Counted from the first letter of the stretch, positions 19,489-28,933 are shown. The stretch: DNA of 41,336 nt from Actinomycetota bacterium (GCA_030603185.1 JAUVYG010000007.1:1-41336), one strand, 5' to 3'. Numbers and translations: made by a program. Notes: a model not told the origin generated them from the sequence alone.

Positions 19489-20040
19489 GTGCGAGTGACT
19501 GCAGGATCAGCCAAGGGCAGACACCTTTCAGTGCCAAAAAGCGGAGTCCGGCCGACTGCAGGTCGCGTAAAAGAAGCTATGTTCAGCATTCTCGGAGCAA
19601 ATATGTCCGACCTAAGTGTTTTAGATGCCTTTTCTGGATCAGGATCGCTTGGCATCGAAGCTCTCAGCCGTGGTGCAGATCACTGTGTCTTCGTTGATAC
19701 CGACAGGATCGCTACGCAGTGCGCGAAGAAGAACCTAACCACCACTGGGCTGAGCGAAAAGGCAAACGTGGTGACCAGGGACATATTCCGCTACTTGGGC
19801 GAGTATTCATTTAGGCCCTTCGACCTATTGCTTATGGATCCACCCTATGAGTTCTCCCAAGAGCACATCCTCAAAATTCTGCAGGCCGTATCCGAGTCAT
19901 CAGCGATAGATGACCGTTCTCGGTTCATGCTTGAAGTGGGTAAGAGAGTGGTCATTCCTACCGTCAGCCGCCTTGCTCTAGTTGATGAACGCCTATACGG
20001 TGATACAAAACTAGTCATGTTCGAACCTGAGGTGGGGTAG
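19489..20040 (+). CDS. rsmD: 16S rRNA (guanine(966)-N(2))-methyltransferase RsmD
   Basis: VRVTAGSAKGRHLSVPKSGVRPTAGRVKEAMFSIL...VLDAFSGSGSLGIEALSRGA...LLMDPPYEF. Preferred GTG start 19489 with upstream GGAG; ORF track starts at 19429 inside recG. Confidence 0.93.
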   Translation: MRVTAGSAKGRHLSVPKSGVRPTAGRVKEAMFSILGANMSDLSVLDAFSGSGSLGIEALSRGADHCVFVDTDRIATQCAKKNLTTTGLSEKANVVTRDIFRYLGEYSFRPFDLLLMDPPYEFSQEHILKILQAVSESSAIDDRSRFMLEVGKRVVIPTVSRLALVDERLYGDTKLVMFEPEVG

Positions 20041-20042
20041 CC

Positions 20043-20507
20043 ATTCGAATCGCTGTATGTCCCGGAACATTCGACCCCGTTACGCTGGGTCATATAGATA
20101 TCATCCAGAGGGCATCCAGAATGTATGACTCCTTGATCGTAGGAGTCTCGGACAACCCCAAAAAGGGTCCGATGTTCAGCATAGAAGATCGGCTTGCCTT
20201 TTTGACCGAAGCACTAGGCGACTTGCCGAACGTGAAGATTGACTCGTTCCAAGGCCTGCTTGTAGAATTCTGTAGGAAAAACAATGCTCAAACCGTCATA
20301 AAGGGCCTTAGGGCTGTATCGGATTTTGAGTACGAATTCATGATGGCCCAGATGAATAGAACTCTAGATAGTGACGTTGAAACAGTATTTATCATGGCTA
20401 GCTCAGAATTTGCTTATCTAAGTTCAAGTGTTGTAAAAGAGATTGCTGGGCACGGGGGCGACACATCAAAGCTGGTTCCCAAAGCGGTCAATGGTAGACT
20501 AGGCTAA
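20043..20507 (+). CDS. coaD: Phosphopantetheine adenylyltransferase; apparent ATT start codon
   Basis: From ATT 20043: (I/M)RIAVCPGTFDPVTLGHIDIIQRASRMYDSLIVGVSDNPKKGPMFS...GLRAVSDFEYEFMMAQMNR. The ORF track begins at ATG 20121 and omits the essential PGTFDPVTLGH motif. SD-like GAGGTGGGG at 20029-20037. Confidence 0.92.
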   Translation: MRIAVCPGTFDPVTLGHIDIIQRASRMYDSLIVGVSDNPKKGPMFSIEDRLAFLTEALGDLPNVKIDSFQGLLVEFCRKNNAQTVIKGLRAVSDFEYEFMMAQMNRTLDSDVETVFIMASSEFAYLSSSVVKEIAGHGGDTSKLVPKAVNGRLG

Positions 20508-21001
20508 TGGAAACTAAGATAGGAGTAGGCGGCCAAGTGGATTTCTCCGATTTCACCAGCTTGATCGACAAGTTGGAAGACACAGTTACTACAGCTAAAC
20601 ACATACCTATGACAGGATCTGTCGTCCTTACAGAGCAGAATCTGTTCGATCTCGTTGACGAAATGAGGCAACGCCTCCCCGAAGAGCTAAAACATGCCAG
20701 ATGGGTCGTCAAAGAGCGCCAAGAGATCGTCAAAGAGGCCGAGAAGGAAGCCGATCGGTTGATCGACGAGTCCAAAGAAAAAGCCGAGCAGCTGATTGCA
20801 GATTCTGAGATCGTTAAGCAATCTGAGTCTCGAGCAAATGAGATCATTGCCGCCGCCAAGGCCAAAGAGCGTGAGGTCAGGCTTCAAGCTGAAGACTACG
20901 CTGACGAGATGCTAGCCAACCTAGAGGTCAACCTAGGAAAGCTGTTAACTGCAGTCCAGAGGGGAAGAGACCGCCTTCAGGGCAAGGTCGAATCTAGATA
21001 G
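20507..21001 (+). CDS. Coiled-coil protein, DivIVA / ATP-synthase-b-like, function unknown
   Basis: METKIGVGGQVDFSDFTSLIDKLEDTV...VVKERQEIVKEAEKEADRLIDESKEKAEQLIADSEIVKQSESRANEIIAAAKAKEREVRLQAEDYADEML. TAATG overlap with coaD. Confidence 0.65.
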   Translation: METKIGVGGQVDFSDFTSLIDKLEDTVTTAKHIPMTGSVVLTEQNLFDLVDEMRQRLPEELKHARWVVKERQEIVKEAEKEADRLIDESKEKAEQLIADSEIVKQSESRANEIIAAAKAKEREVRLQAEDYADEMLANLEVNLGKLLTAVQRGRDRLQGKVESR

Positions 21002-21032
21002 TATCCCCTCCCTACAACAGAACAGGCACATC

Positions 21033-21563
21033 ATGGACCTAAGGATTCGCATTGCTGACCTCATGAAAGAGGTTGGCTCCTCTAAGGATGTCGAAGTGGC
21101 CTTCGACAAGCCTGAAATCACCGTTGGAGAGCTTCTTTTTAAGTTTCCTGAACCACCCGTGGCCGAATTGTCGATCACAAATGCTGAAGAAAGCGTACTT
21201 GTCAGGGGCATACTCAAAGGTAGTGCACAAACATCCTGCTCTCGATGCTTATCTCCAGCCATGACCGAGATCAAGATCAAGATAGAGGAAGAGGTCCTTT
21301 CGATCGATGAGATCGAATCTGATGACGCTGAAGGCTTGCCCGAGCAATACTCACACGACTACGACTCCATCGACCTATCACCGATGATCGAACAGTCTCT
21401 TATTATCGATCTCCCAGCGGCGCCCCTTTGTAAGAATGACTGTGCTGGGCTTTGCCCTGTTTGTGGGTTAGACAGGAATCTTGAGCAGTGTGACTGTGAG
21501 CTTGAGCGAACTGACCCTAGATGGGACGCGCTTAACTCCCTCAAGCAGGGGTTGAGCGAGTAA
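21033..21563 (+). CDS. DUF177 / YceD family protein
   Basis: CSRCLSPAMTEI...EVLSIDEIESDD...IDLSPMIEQSLIIDLPAAPLCKNDCAGLCPVCGLDRNLEQCDCE: typical YceD, encoded just before rpmF. Confidence 0.9.
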   Translation: MDLRIRIADLMKEVGSSKDVEVAFDKPEITVGELLFKFPEPPVAELSITNAEESVLVRGILKGSAQTSCSRCLSPAMTEIKIKIEEEVLSIDEIESDDAEGLPEQYSHDYDSIDLSPMIEQSLIIDLPAAPLCKNDCAGLCPVCGLDRNLEQCDCELERTDPRWDALNSLKQGLSE

Positions 21564-21590
21564 GTTTCCTTGCGTGTTCATGGCGCTTGA

Positions 21591-21596
21591 TATAAT
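21591..21596 (+). promoter_or_regulatory. Candidate sigma70-like -10 element upstream of rpmF
   Basis: Perfect TATAAT at 21591-21596. A weak TTGCGT lies 15 bp upstream, shorter than the optimal spacer. Confidence 0.45.
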
Positions 21597-21647
21597 CTGT
21601 CCATTGGCCTGAACGTCATTGCTACCCTTCGGAGGAACGAATAAAGC

Positions 21648-21824
21648 ATGGCCGTACCTAAGAGAAAAACATCGAACGCAAAGCGCAATTCACGTAGAGC
21701 AAACTGGAAAGCTACCGCAGCTACCCTTGTTGAATGCCCTTCTTGCCACCAAAAGAAGCCGTCGCATATAGCATGCCCTCACTGTGGGCATTATCAAGGC
21801 AGAAACGTAATAGAGACCGACTAG
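21648..21824 (+). CDS. rpmF: 50S ribosomal protein L32 (zinc-ribbon type)
   Basis: 58 aa, absent from the ORF track because of its length: MAVPKRKTSNAKRNSRRANWKATAATLVECPSCHQKKPSHIACPHCGHYQGRNVIETD*. GGAGGA RBS. Confidence 0.97.
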   Translation: MAVPKRKTSNAKRNSRRANWKATAATLVECPSCHQKKPSHIACPHCGHYQGRNVIETD

Positions 21825-21842
21825 AGCGGGTAAAGGGTCTCT

Positions 21843-24020
21843 ATGGACCAGATTACTCAATCATCCATTCAAAAGGATGCTGGCATGGCCGCTGATAAAC
21901 CAGGGGCACCCAGCGTTGGGCCTCGCGACCTCAAGCCTCTATTTCACCCAAGAAGTGTTGCCGTGATCGGTGCCGCCCGAGAGCCAGAGAAGGTCGGGCA
22001 TCAGATTCTGGCTAATCTAATAGACTCTGGATTCCGGGGCGAAATCTATCCTGTGAATCCCAAGGCAGATTCTATTCTTGGCCTGACCTGCTACCAGAGC
22101 ATCAAGGATGTCCAGGAGCCGGTGGACCTTGCTGTCCTATCGGTACCCTCCGGAAGGATTCTGGATGTAGCCCAGGACTGCGCTGACCTCGGGGTTGGCG
22201 CAATGATCGTTATATCTGCTGGATTCCGAGAAGTCGGACCTGAAGGTGCTCGGCTTGAAAAGGAACTTATCAAGCTTTCGCAGGAGCGCAACGTTCCGTT
22301 TGTCGGACCCAACTGCCTTGGTGTGATAAATACCCCATCGGCCCTCAACGCGTCCTTCGCACCATCTATGCCCAGCGAGGGGTCTATTGCACTCATGTCT
22401 CAGTCCGGCGCAATATATGCAGCCATATTGGATTGGGCTCAGGGTCAGGGAATCGGGTTCTCATCAATGGTTAGCCTTGGAAATAAGGCTGATGTCGATG
22501 AGGTTGACCTGCTCAGGTACTGGGCATCAGACCCCGCCACTAAGGTGATTATCGGTTATCTCGAGGGTTTGGACCATGGACGTGAATTCATGGACGTAGT
22601 GTCGGAAGTAGTACGGCAGAAGCCTGTCATAGCAATCAAGTCAGGTGTTACAGACGCTGGTGCTAGAGCCGCAGCATCCCACACCGGGACACTTGCTGGG
22701 TCAGAAGCGACTTACAAGGCCGCATTCAATCAATGCGGTGTCATACAGGCTGAATCGATCCAAGACCTTTTCGACTATGCACAGGCATTCTCCTGTCAGC
22801 CCCTGCCAAAAGGGGACAGGGTGGCGATTCTGACCAATGCCGGCGGCCCCGCCATCATGACCGCAGACGCCTGTGAGAGAAAGGGCCTGAGGGTTGCAAC
22901 TCTCTCTGAGGAAACTATCAACTCACTCCGGGCTGTACTTCCCCCGGCTGCTAATATTTACAACCCCATCGATGTTCTGGGTGATGCAGCTTCTGCGAGA
23001 TATAAAGATGCCCTGGAAATCCTTGGCAAGGATCCTGGTGTAGACAGTATCGTTGTCATTCTTGTGCCTACCGCCAGTGCTGAAATCGAGGAGACTGCAA
23101 GGGCCATCGGGGATGCTGCCGATAGATCGAGCATCCCAATACTTACCTCGTTCATGGGACTCAAGACCGTTGAGCCCGGAGTGGATATCCTCACCGAGAT
23201 GCGAGTGCCGAATTATCCATTTCCTGAGCGCGCTGTAGAGGCCATCAGAGGAATGGTCGAGTATATCCGACACAAAGAGGCACCCTCAGACCCAGTGATT
23301 CGAGTTAAGGGTGACAAAGTCGTCGCGGGTGAGCTCATTGAGGATTCCATTGCGTGGGACAGGCGCAATATCTCGGACATTGATGCCCTAAAGGTAGTGA
23401 ACTCGTACGGCATCAAGACCCCTCCGGCTGCTCTTGGCAGAACTGCTGAAGAGACACTTAGGGCTGCAAAAGAGATAGGCTATCCCGTCGTCCTGAAAGT
23501 GATGTCGCCGGACATTCTCCACAAGTCCGATATTGGCGCGGTGAAAGTCGGGATTACCAATGACGAGGAGCTTCTCATGGGGTATGAAGACATCATGGGC
23601 CGAGCCCACCGCTTCATGCCCGACGCAGAAGTATGGGGTGTTTCTGTGCACAAGATGCTTGAGATGGGTCACGAGGTGATCGTCGGAATGACGCGGGATA
23701 ACTCCTTTGGACCGGTCATGCTGTTCGGTCTAGGTGGAATATATGTTGAAGTCCTCAAGGATGTATCCTTTCGTATCGGACCTTTGGGGGCTGGCGAGAC
23801 CAGGCGAATGATCGAGAGCATCCGATCACACCCCCTGCTAATGGGTGTGAGAGGGCAGCCGGCAGCCGATATCGATGCAATCGTTGACGTGATAATCAAA
23901 ATGGCAAGTCTGGCAATGGACTTTCCTCAGATAGTGGAGGCAGAGATTAACCCACTGACAGTTTATGAGAACGGCAAGGGCGCAGTTGCGGTAGATGCTC
24001 GAATGATCCTGGGAGAGTGA
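21843..24020 (+). CDS. NDP/ADP-forming acyl-CoA (acetyl-CoA) synthetase, fused alpha-beta
   Basis: 725 aa; LKPLFHPRSVAVIGAAREPEKVGHQILANLIDSGFRGEIYPVNPK, FVGPNCLGVINT, SQSGAIYAAILDWA, KSGVTDAGARAAASHTGTLAGSE; ATP-grasp part YPVVLKVMSPDILHKSDIGAVKVGI. Confidence 0.93.
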   Translation: MDQITQSSIQKDAGMAADKPGAPSVGPRDLKPLFHPRSVAVIGAAREPEKVGHQILANLIDSGFRGEIYPVNPKADSILGLTCYQSIKDVQEPVDLAVLSVPSGRILDVAQDCADLGVGAMIVISAGFREVGPEGARLEKELIKLSQERNVPFVGPNCLGVINTPSALNASFAPSMPSEGSIALMSQSGAIYAAILDWAQGQGIGFSSMVSLGNKADVDEVDLLRYWASDPATKVIIGYLEGLDHGREFMDVVSEVVRQKPVIAIKSGVTDAGARAAASHTGTLAGSEATYKAAFNQCGVIQAESIQDLFDYAQAFSCQPLPKGDRVAILTNAGGPAIMTADACERKGLRVATLSEETINSLRAVLPPAANIYNPIDVLGDAASARYKDALEILGKDPGVDSIVVILVPTASAEIEETARAIGDAADRSSIPILTSFMGLKTVEPGVDILTEMRVPNYPFPERAVEAIRGMVEYIRHKEAPSDPVIRVKGDKVVAGELIEDSIAWDRRNISDIDALKVVNSYGIKTPPAALGRTAEETLRAAKEIGYPVVLKVMSPDILHKSDIGAVKVGITNDEELLMGYEDIMGRAHRFMPDAEVWGVSVHKMLEMGHEVIVGMTRDNSFGPVMLFGLGGIYVEVLKDVSFRIGPLGAGETRRMIESIRSHPLLMGVRGQPAADIDAIVDVIIKMASLAMDFPQIVEAEINPLTVYENGKGAVAVDARMILGE

Positions 24021-24021
24021 T

Positions 24022-25095
24022 ATGGCGGGTATTAAGTTAATCGTGGCCTCCACTGAGGCTCAGACAGGAAAAAGCGCTGTTGTTCTTGGTCTTTCGTTAC
24101 TACTCAAAGAAAAAGGGCTAAGTTGCGCATACATAAAACCGGTAGGCAACCTTCCAATGGTTGTCGGCAGCAACTACGTCGATGAAGATGCTTATCTAAT
24201 CAATGAAGCCCTGGGCAAACCGCTTCCGACTAGCGCCATCTCACCAGTTCTCTTAACCAATGAGCTCAGAGAGAAAGCGCTTTCCAGCAGTGGGGTAGAC
24301 CACATTGGCAACGTGAAAGCAGCAGTCGAGAAGGCTGAAGAAAACGCGGAAGTTGTGATCCTGGAGGGGGCAGCCGACATACACCAAGGTATTTCCCTTG
24401 GCGTTTCAGTCCCCGAGATCTCTGAGGCCATCGATGCAAAAGTCCTACTGATCACCAAATCAATTGGATTGCAGGCCACTGATGAGATTCTGGCAGCCAA
24501 GCGTGATCTCGGAGACCGGCTTCTCGGAGTTCTATTCGTTTCTGTTCCAGAGAAGAATCGAGAAATGCTCGATCTCGTGGTCAAACCATTCCTTCAGAGG
24601 AGCGGTATTTCCGTTTATGGAGCACTCCCGGCCAAAGCAGAATTGACCAGCGCGACCATCGGAGAGCTTACACAGGCCTTGTCTGGCAAGATCATTACTG
24701 GTGAGAGCCAGTCCAATGACTACATAGAGTCGTACATGGTGGGTGCGATGGGCCAGGAACGAGCCCTTCGATTCTTTCGAAGAAAGAGTGGCAAGGCGGT
24801 CATCACGGGCGGCGACAGGGCTGACGTCCACCTGGCAGCTCTTGAGACTCCAACCAAGTGCCTGATCCTAACTGGAAATCTTTACCCAAGCCAGGCAGTG
24901 ATCGCCAAAGCTGAGGAGAAACAGGTTCCCGTAATGCTAGCGCCTCAAGATACTTTCACGACCGTCCAGATAGTCGAGTCAATTACCGGTAGGATCGGGT
25001 TCCATCAGGACCGAAAAGTGCAGCTAATGAAACAGTTGTTAGATGCCAACCTAGACTTTGGTAGACTCTTTGAAACCATCGGAATAAAGGTCTAG
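24022..25095 (+). CDS. BioD/CobB-like P-loop ATPase with DRTGG domain (phosphotransacetylase N-terminal-like, no PTA catalytic domain)
   Basis: IVASTEAQTGKSAVVLGLSLLLKEKG, VVILEGAADIHQGISLGVSVPEI, AVITGGDRADVHLAALETPTKCLILTGNLYP. Ends at 357 aa, so no room for PTA_PTB. Confidence 0.85.
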   Translation: MAGIKLIVASTEAQTGKSAVVLGLSLLLKEKGLSCAYIKPVGNLPMVVGSNYVDEDAYLINEALGKPLPTSAISPVLLTNELREKALSSSGVDHIGNVKAAVEKAEENAEVVILEGAADIHQGISLGVSVPEISEAIDAKVLLITKSIGLQATDEILAAKRDLGDRLLGVLFVSVPEKNREMLDLVVKPFLQRSGISVYGALPAKAELTSATIGELTQALSGKIITGESQSNDYIESYMVGAMGQERALRFFRRKSGKAVITGGDRADVHLAALETPTKCLILTGNLYPSQAVIAKAEEKQVPVMLAPQDTFTTVQIVESITGRIGFHQDRKVQLMKQLLDANLDFGRLFETIGIKV

Positions 25096-25097
25096 GT

Positions 25098-26207
25098 TTG
25101 ACACGACCCCGTATCGCACTTGACGCGATGGGTGGGGACAAGGCACCAACAGAGATTGTTGCTGGTGCCTGGGAAGCTATCGAGAACATCGATGCTACCA
25201 TCCTGCTCGTTGGCCCCAAGAATACTATCAAAAAGAGCCTTGTCGCACTGGGCGCTGACGTAACAGCCGCATCTGACGTTACCCGAAACGGTCCCGGCAG
25301 CATTCGTGTTATTGATGCTCCTGATGTCATTGGCATGAGCGATGAGCCGGCTAAGGCTGTACGGTCGATGCCGAACTCCTCTATCTCCGTTGCAGCCAGA
25401 CTCGTTAAAGAGGGTAAGGCCGACGGGGTGGTATCTGCTGGGAACACCGGAGCCATGGTAGCAGCTGGTCTCCTGATAATCGGCAGGATCAAAGGCATTC
25501 CCAGGCCGGCAATCGGTGTACCCATACCAACCAAGGCGGCACCGGCATTTCTTATCGACGCCGGTGCGAACTCAGACTGCAGACCAGAGCACCTACTCCA
25601 CTTTGGCAATCTAGGAAGTGTCTACTCGAGAGAAATCCTTGGTATTGATAAGCCTAGGGTCGGCGTGCTTTCCATTGGCGAAGAAAAGGGTAAGGGCAAC
25701 GAACTTGCTCAAAAGGCAGCGGCACTGCTTGAGGCTAGTAATCTTACATTCATCGGTAATGTTGAAGGTAGAGACATACCTTCCGGCGATGTTGACGTGG
25801 TTGTCACAGACGGCTTCACAGGCAATATCACCCTAAAGACCCTTGAGGGAGCAGCCGAGATGATCGTTTCTACGCTCAAGGATGAGCTGATGACCAATAC
25901 AATCTCAAAATTATTGACTCTCGGACTGCAGAGTCGACTGAAGGCCTTCAAAAAGCGTATGGATCCTGAAAGCTACGGTGGAGCCCACCTTCTGGGAGTC
26001 AATGGGATCTGTGTTATCACTCATGGCAGCTCGTCAAGAACCGCGATTGTTCACTCATTGAATGTTGCGTGCCAGGCCGTTGATCGAGAGCTTATCAAGA
26101 AGGTCAAGCTCGGATTGGCTGCACTCAAAGAAGCAGATATAAAAACGGCCTCTGATGTCCCGATCAGCCTCGATGAAACAGATATGGCAGAGCGACAGGG
26201 TGCATGA
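25098..26207 (+). CDS. plsX: Phosphate acyltransferase PlsX
   Basis: TTG start; RPRIALDAMGGDKAPTEIVAGA, GVVSAGNTGAMVAAGLLIIGRIKGIPRPAIGVPIPT, LLDAG-like IDAGANSDCRPEHLLHF, GGAHLLGVNGICVITHGSS. Confidence 0.96.
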   Translation: MTRPRIALDAMGGDKAPTEIVAGAWEAIENIDATILLVGPKNTIKKSLVALGADVTAASDVTRNGPGSIRVIDAPDVIGMSDEPAKAVRSMPNSSISVAARLVKEGKADGVVSAGNTGAMVAAGLLIIGRIKGIPRPAIGVPIPTKAAPAFLIDAGANSDCRPEHLLHFGNLGSVYSREILGIDKPRVGVLSIGEEKGKGNELAQKAAALLEASNLTFIGNVEGRDIPSGDVDVVVTDGFTGNITLKTLEGAAEMIVSTLKDELMTNTISKLLTLGLQSRLKAFKKRMDPESYGGAHLLGVNGICVITHGSSSRTAIVHSLNVACQAVDRELIKKVKLGLAALKEADIKTASDVPISLDETDMAERQGA

Positions 26208-27228
26208 GATCAAGCGGGTGAACGCGCGATTCCTTGGCATCGGCGCAGCTATTCCAGATAAAGTCGTCACTAACCTTGATCTTGAAAGCATGGTCGACAC
26301 CAGTGATGAGTGGATTCGTAGTCGCACAGGCATAACTGAGCGACGAGTGGTCAGCGATGACAGTTCCACATCGGATCTAGGCACCGAGGCGTGCCTGGCA
26401 GCAATCTCTTCTGCTGGAATCGACCCCGAAGAGATAGACCTTATAATCGCGTGCACGTCATCCCCTGACATGATTTTTCCCTCAACCGCATGCATGATCC
26501 AAGGGAAACTGGGAATCCCCTCCTGTGCAGCTTTCGACGTTATGGCTGTATGCACTGGATTCATCTATGCACTTTCCGTGGCCGATGCGATGATTCGGAC
26601 CGATCGATATAGGAAAGTCTTGGTCGTGGGAGCGGATGCATTCAGCAAGCTGATCGATTGGACCGACCGGAACACATGCATTCTTTTCGGGGATGGGGCG
26701 GGCGCTGCTGTACTTGAACCCAGCGACGATGGGGGAGGAATCCTCAACTCTTACCTGAAAGCTGACGGATCCGGATGGGATCAACTGTATGTCCCTGCTG
26801 GAGGAACAGCTATGCCTGCGTCAGCTGACACCGTCCAGAATAAGATGCATTCAGTTCGAATGCGCGGAGCAGAAGTATTCAAGTTTGCGGTAAGGGCTAT
26901 CCCTGAAGCTTGCACCGAAGTTCTACGTGGCACTGGTCATTCGCTTGACGATGTTGACTTCATCATTCCTCATCAAGCAAATCAACGGATCATTACCTCC
27001 GCAGCCAAGAAACTGCGGTTCCCAATCGAGAAGATGCCATCGAATCTAGACAGATTCGGCAACACATCCACCGCTTCCATCCCGATTCTCCTAGATGAGA
27101 TGTGGCGCAGTGGCGCCCTGCAGTCTGGGCAACTCCTGATCACCGTGGGATTTGGTTCAGGGCTTACATGGGGCGCGAATCTCATTAGATGGAACGGCCC
27201 AAAATTTGTCGGGGGTGACATCAACTAG
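26200..27228 (+). CDS. fabH: 3-oxoacyl-ACP synthase III (FabH)
   Basis: ARFLGIGAAIPDKVVTNLDLESMVDTSDEWIRSRTGITER; AFDVMAVCTGFIYAL; IIPHQANQRI; FGNTSTASIPI. Start uncertain: GTG 26200 or GTG 26218; ORF-track ATG 26155 lies inside plsX. Confidence 0.95.
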   Translation: MHEIKRVNARFLGIGAAIPDKVVTNLDLESMVDTSDEWIRSRTGITERRVVSDDSSTSDLGTEACLAAISSAGIDPEEIDLIIACTSSPDMIFPSTACMIQGKLGIPSCAAFDVMAVCTGFIYALSVADAMIRTDRYRKVLVVGADAFSKLIDWTDRNTCILFGDGAGAAVLEPSDDGGGILNSYLKADGSGWDQLYVPAGGTAMPASADTVQNKMHSVRMRGAEVFKFAVRAIPEACTEVLRGTGHSLDDVDFIIPHQANQRIITSAAKKLRFPIEKMPSNLDRFGNTSTASIPILLDEMWRSGALQSGQLLITVGFGSGLTWGANLIRWNGPKFVGGDIN

Positions 27229-28157
27229 TGAGCATCGCACTGATATTTCCCGGGCAAGGCTCACAAAAGCCCCAGATGGGATTGGATGTATACACGACTT
27301 CAAGGCTCTACCGCAACATTCTGGATGAAGCCAGCAAAATCACCGGTGAACCCTTGGTCGCCAAGATGCATGAGGGTTCCGAGGACGACCTCAAAGAGAC
27401 TCTAATGGCTCAATTGTCCGTTTTTTGTATGTCATACGGTCTGTATAGCGTCTTGAGGGCTGAGCTACCAGACGTTGCTGCACTGGCCGGCCACAGTCTA
27501 GGTGAGTTCACCGCATTGGTGGCATCGGAGGCCATCAGTTTTTCCGAGGGTGTTCAGCTTGTTGCAACCCGGGCTAGATTAATGGCCGAGGCAACTCGCA
27601 ACCAAGACGGACGCATGTCCGCAGTTCTAGGGCTAGACAGGGACAAGGTCGACTCGGTCGTGTCAAGCATCGAGAATGTCTGGGTCGCAAACCACAACAG
27701 CACCGGACAAATCGTAATATCTGGAACAGGTGAAGGGGTGGCGAATGCCACTGAAGCGCTCACCAAGGCTGCCAAAAGAATACTTCCTCTTCCTGTGTCG
27801 GGGGCTTTCCATACCCCGCTGTTAAAAACTGCAGCCGATCGGCTGATTCCTCACATCAAGAATGCCTCTATCGAGTCACCGAAGACTCCGGTCTACGCGA
27901 ACACTGATGGCCTCAGAATCGATACGGCTGAAGCCATGACCGAAGAGCTGTGTCAGCAGATGACCTCTTCGGTCGAATGGGTCAACACTCTGAATCAAAT
28001 GAGGGATTCAGGAGTTGAAACATTCATAGAGGTCGGGCCCGGAAAGGTGTTAACTGGACTTGTAAAGAAGACGCTGCCGGGGACGAAGACGTTCTCGATC
28101 GGACAGCTGGCTGATATTGAGAATGCGGATTTCGTTTCAACGAGTGTCGGGGGATAA
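27228..28157 (+). CDS. fabD: Malonyl-CoA:ACP transacylase (FabD)
   Basis: ALIFPGQGSQKPQMGLDVY, ALAGHSLGEFTALVASEAISF, PLPVSGAFHTPLL, VEVGPGKVLTGLVKK-like segment. TAGTG overlap with fabH. Confidence 0.96.
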   Translation: MSIALIFPGQGSQKPQMGLDVYTTSRLYRNILDEASKITGEPLVAKMHEGSEDDLKETLMAQLSVFCMSYGLYSVLRAELPDVAALAGHSLGEFTALVASEAISFSEGVQLVATRARLMAEATRNQDGRMSAVLGLDRDKVDSVVSSIENVWVANHNSTGQIVISGTGEGVANATEALTKAAKRILPLPVSGAFHTPLLKTAADRLIPHIKNASIESPKTPVYANTDGLRIDTAEAMTEELCQQMTSSVEWVNTLNQMRDSGVETFIEVGPGKVLTGLVKKTLPGTKTFSIGQLADIENADFVSTSVGG

Positions 28158-28158
28158 G

Positions 28159-28911
28159 ATGAGTAGTTCTAGGCTTGCGGGCAAGGTTGCTTTGGTCACA
28201 GGATCATCCCGTGGTATCGGACGGGCAGTAGCCCTGGAGCTAGCGTCCGAAGGGGCGGATATAGCCGTAAACTACCTCACCAGCACTGATGCCGCAGAAG
28301 CAACAGTGAGTGAGATCGAGGCTCTGGGAGTCAAAGCCGTTGCCATCCAGGCGGACATATCTGACGCCGAGCAAGTGGACAGAATGGTGTCGACAGTAGT
28401 CGAAGAACTTGGTGACTTGTCTATCCTTGTGAACAACGCCGGGCTGACGCGAGATGGCCTGGTTGTACGGATGAGTCAGAACCACTGGAGGGAAGTAATC
28501 GATTCCAACCTCACTGGAACCTTTAACTGCCTTCAGAGGTGTGCTAAGCATATGATGAAGAAGAGATACGGAAGGATAGTAAACCTGTCCTCTGTAGTCG
28601 GCATCGAAGGTAACGCAGGGCAAGCGAATTACGCTGCATCCAAGGCTGGAATAATTGGATTGGCTAATTCGGTAGCCAAAGAGTTAGGGTCGCGATCGGT
28701 TACCGTCAACACCATCGCCCCCGGTTTCATTGAGACCGACATGACTCAGGAGCTACCTGAAGACCGTCGGCAGATGATTCTGAACCAGATTCCGCTGGGC
28801 AGATTCGGGTCTCCTGAAGAGATAGGTAAACTTACCGCGTTCTTATGCTCGGATGACGCGGCTTATATTACGGGCGCCACCATCAGGATCGATGGCGGCA
28901 TAATGATGTGA
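28159..28911 (+). CDS. fabG: 3-oxoacyl-ACP reductase (FabG)
   Basis: LAGKVALVTGSSRGIGRAVALELASEGADIAVNY, LVNNAGLTRDG, YAASKAGIIGLANSVAKEL, SDDAAYITGATIRIDGGIMM. ATG 28159. Confidence 0.95.
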   Translation: MSSSRLAGKVALVTGSSRGIGRAVALELASEGADIAVNYLTSTDAAEATVSEIEALGVKAVAIQADISDAEQVDRMVSTVVEELGDLSILVNNAGLTRDGLVVRMSQNHWREVIDSNLTGTFNCLQRCAKHMMKKRYGRIVNLSSVVGIEGNAGQANYAASKAGIIGLANSVAKELGSRSVTVNTIAPGFIETDMTQELPEDRRQMILNQIPLGRFGSPEEIGKLTAFLCSDDAAYITGATIRIDGGIMM

Positions 28912-28933
28912 GTAACAGACAACAGGAGGACAC

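Noticed and set aside
24983-25609. 208-aa minus-strand ORF
   Set aside because: Antisense to plsX and the DRTGG gene, which have strong family motifs; low-complexity composition typical of a shadow ORF.
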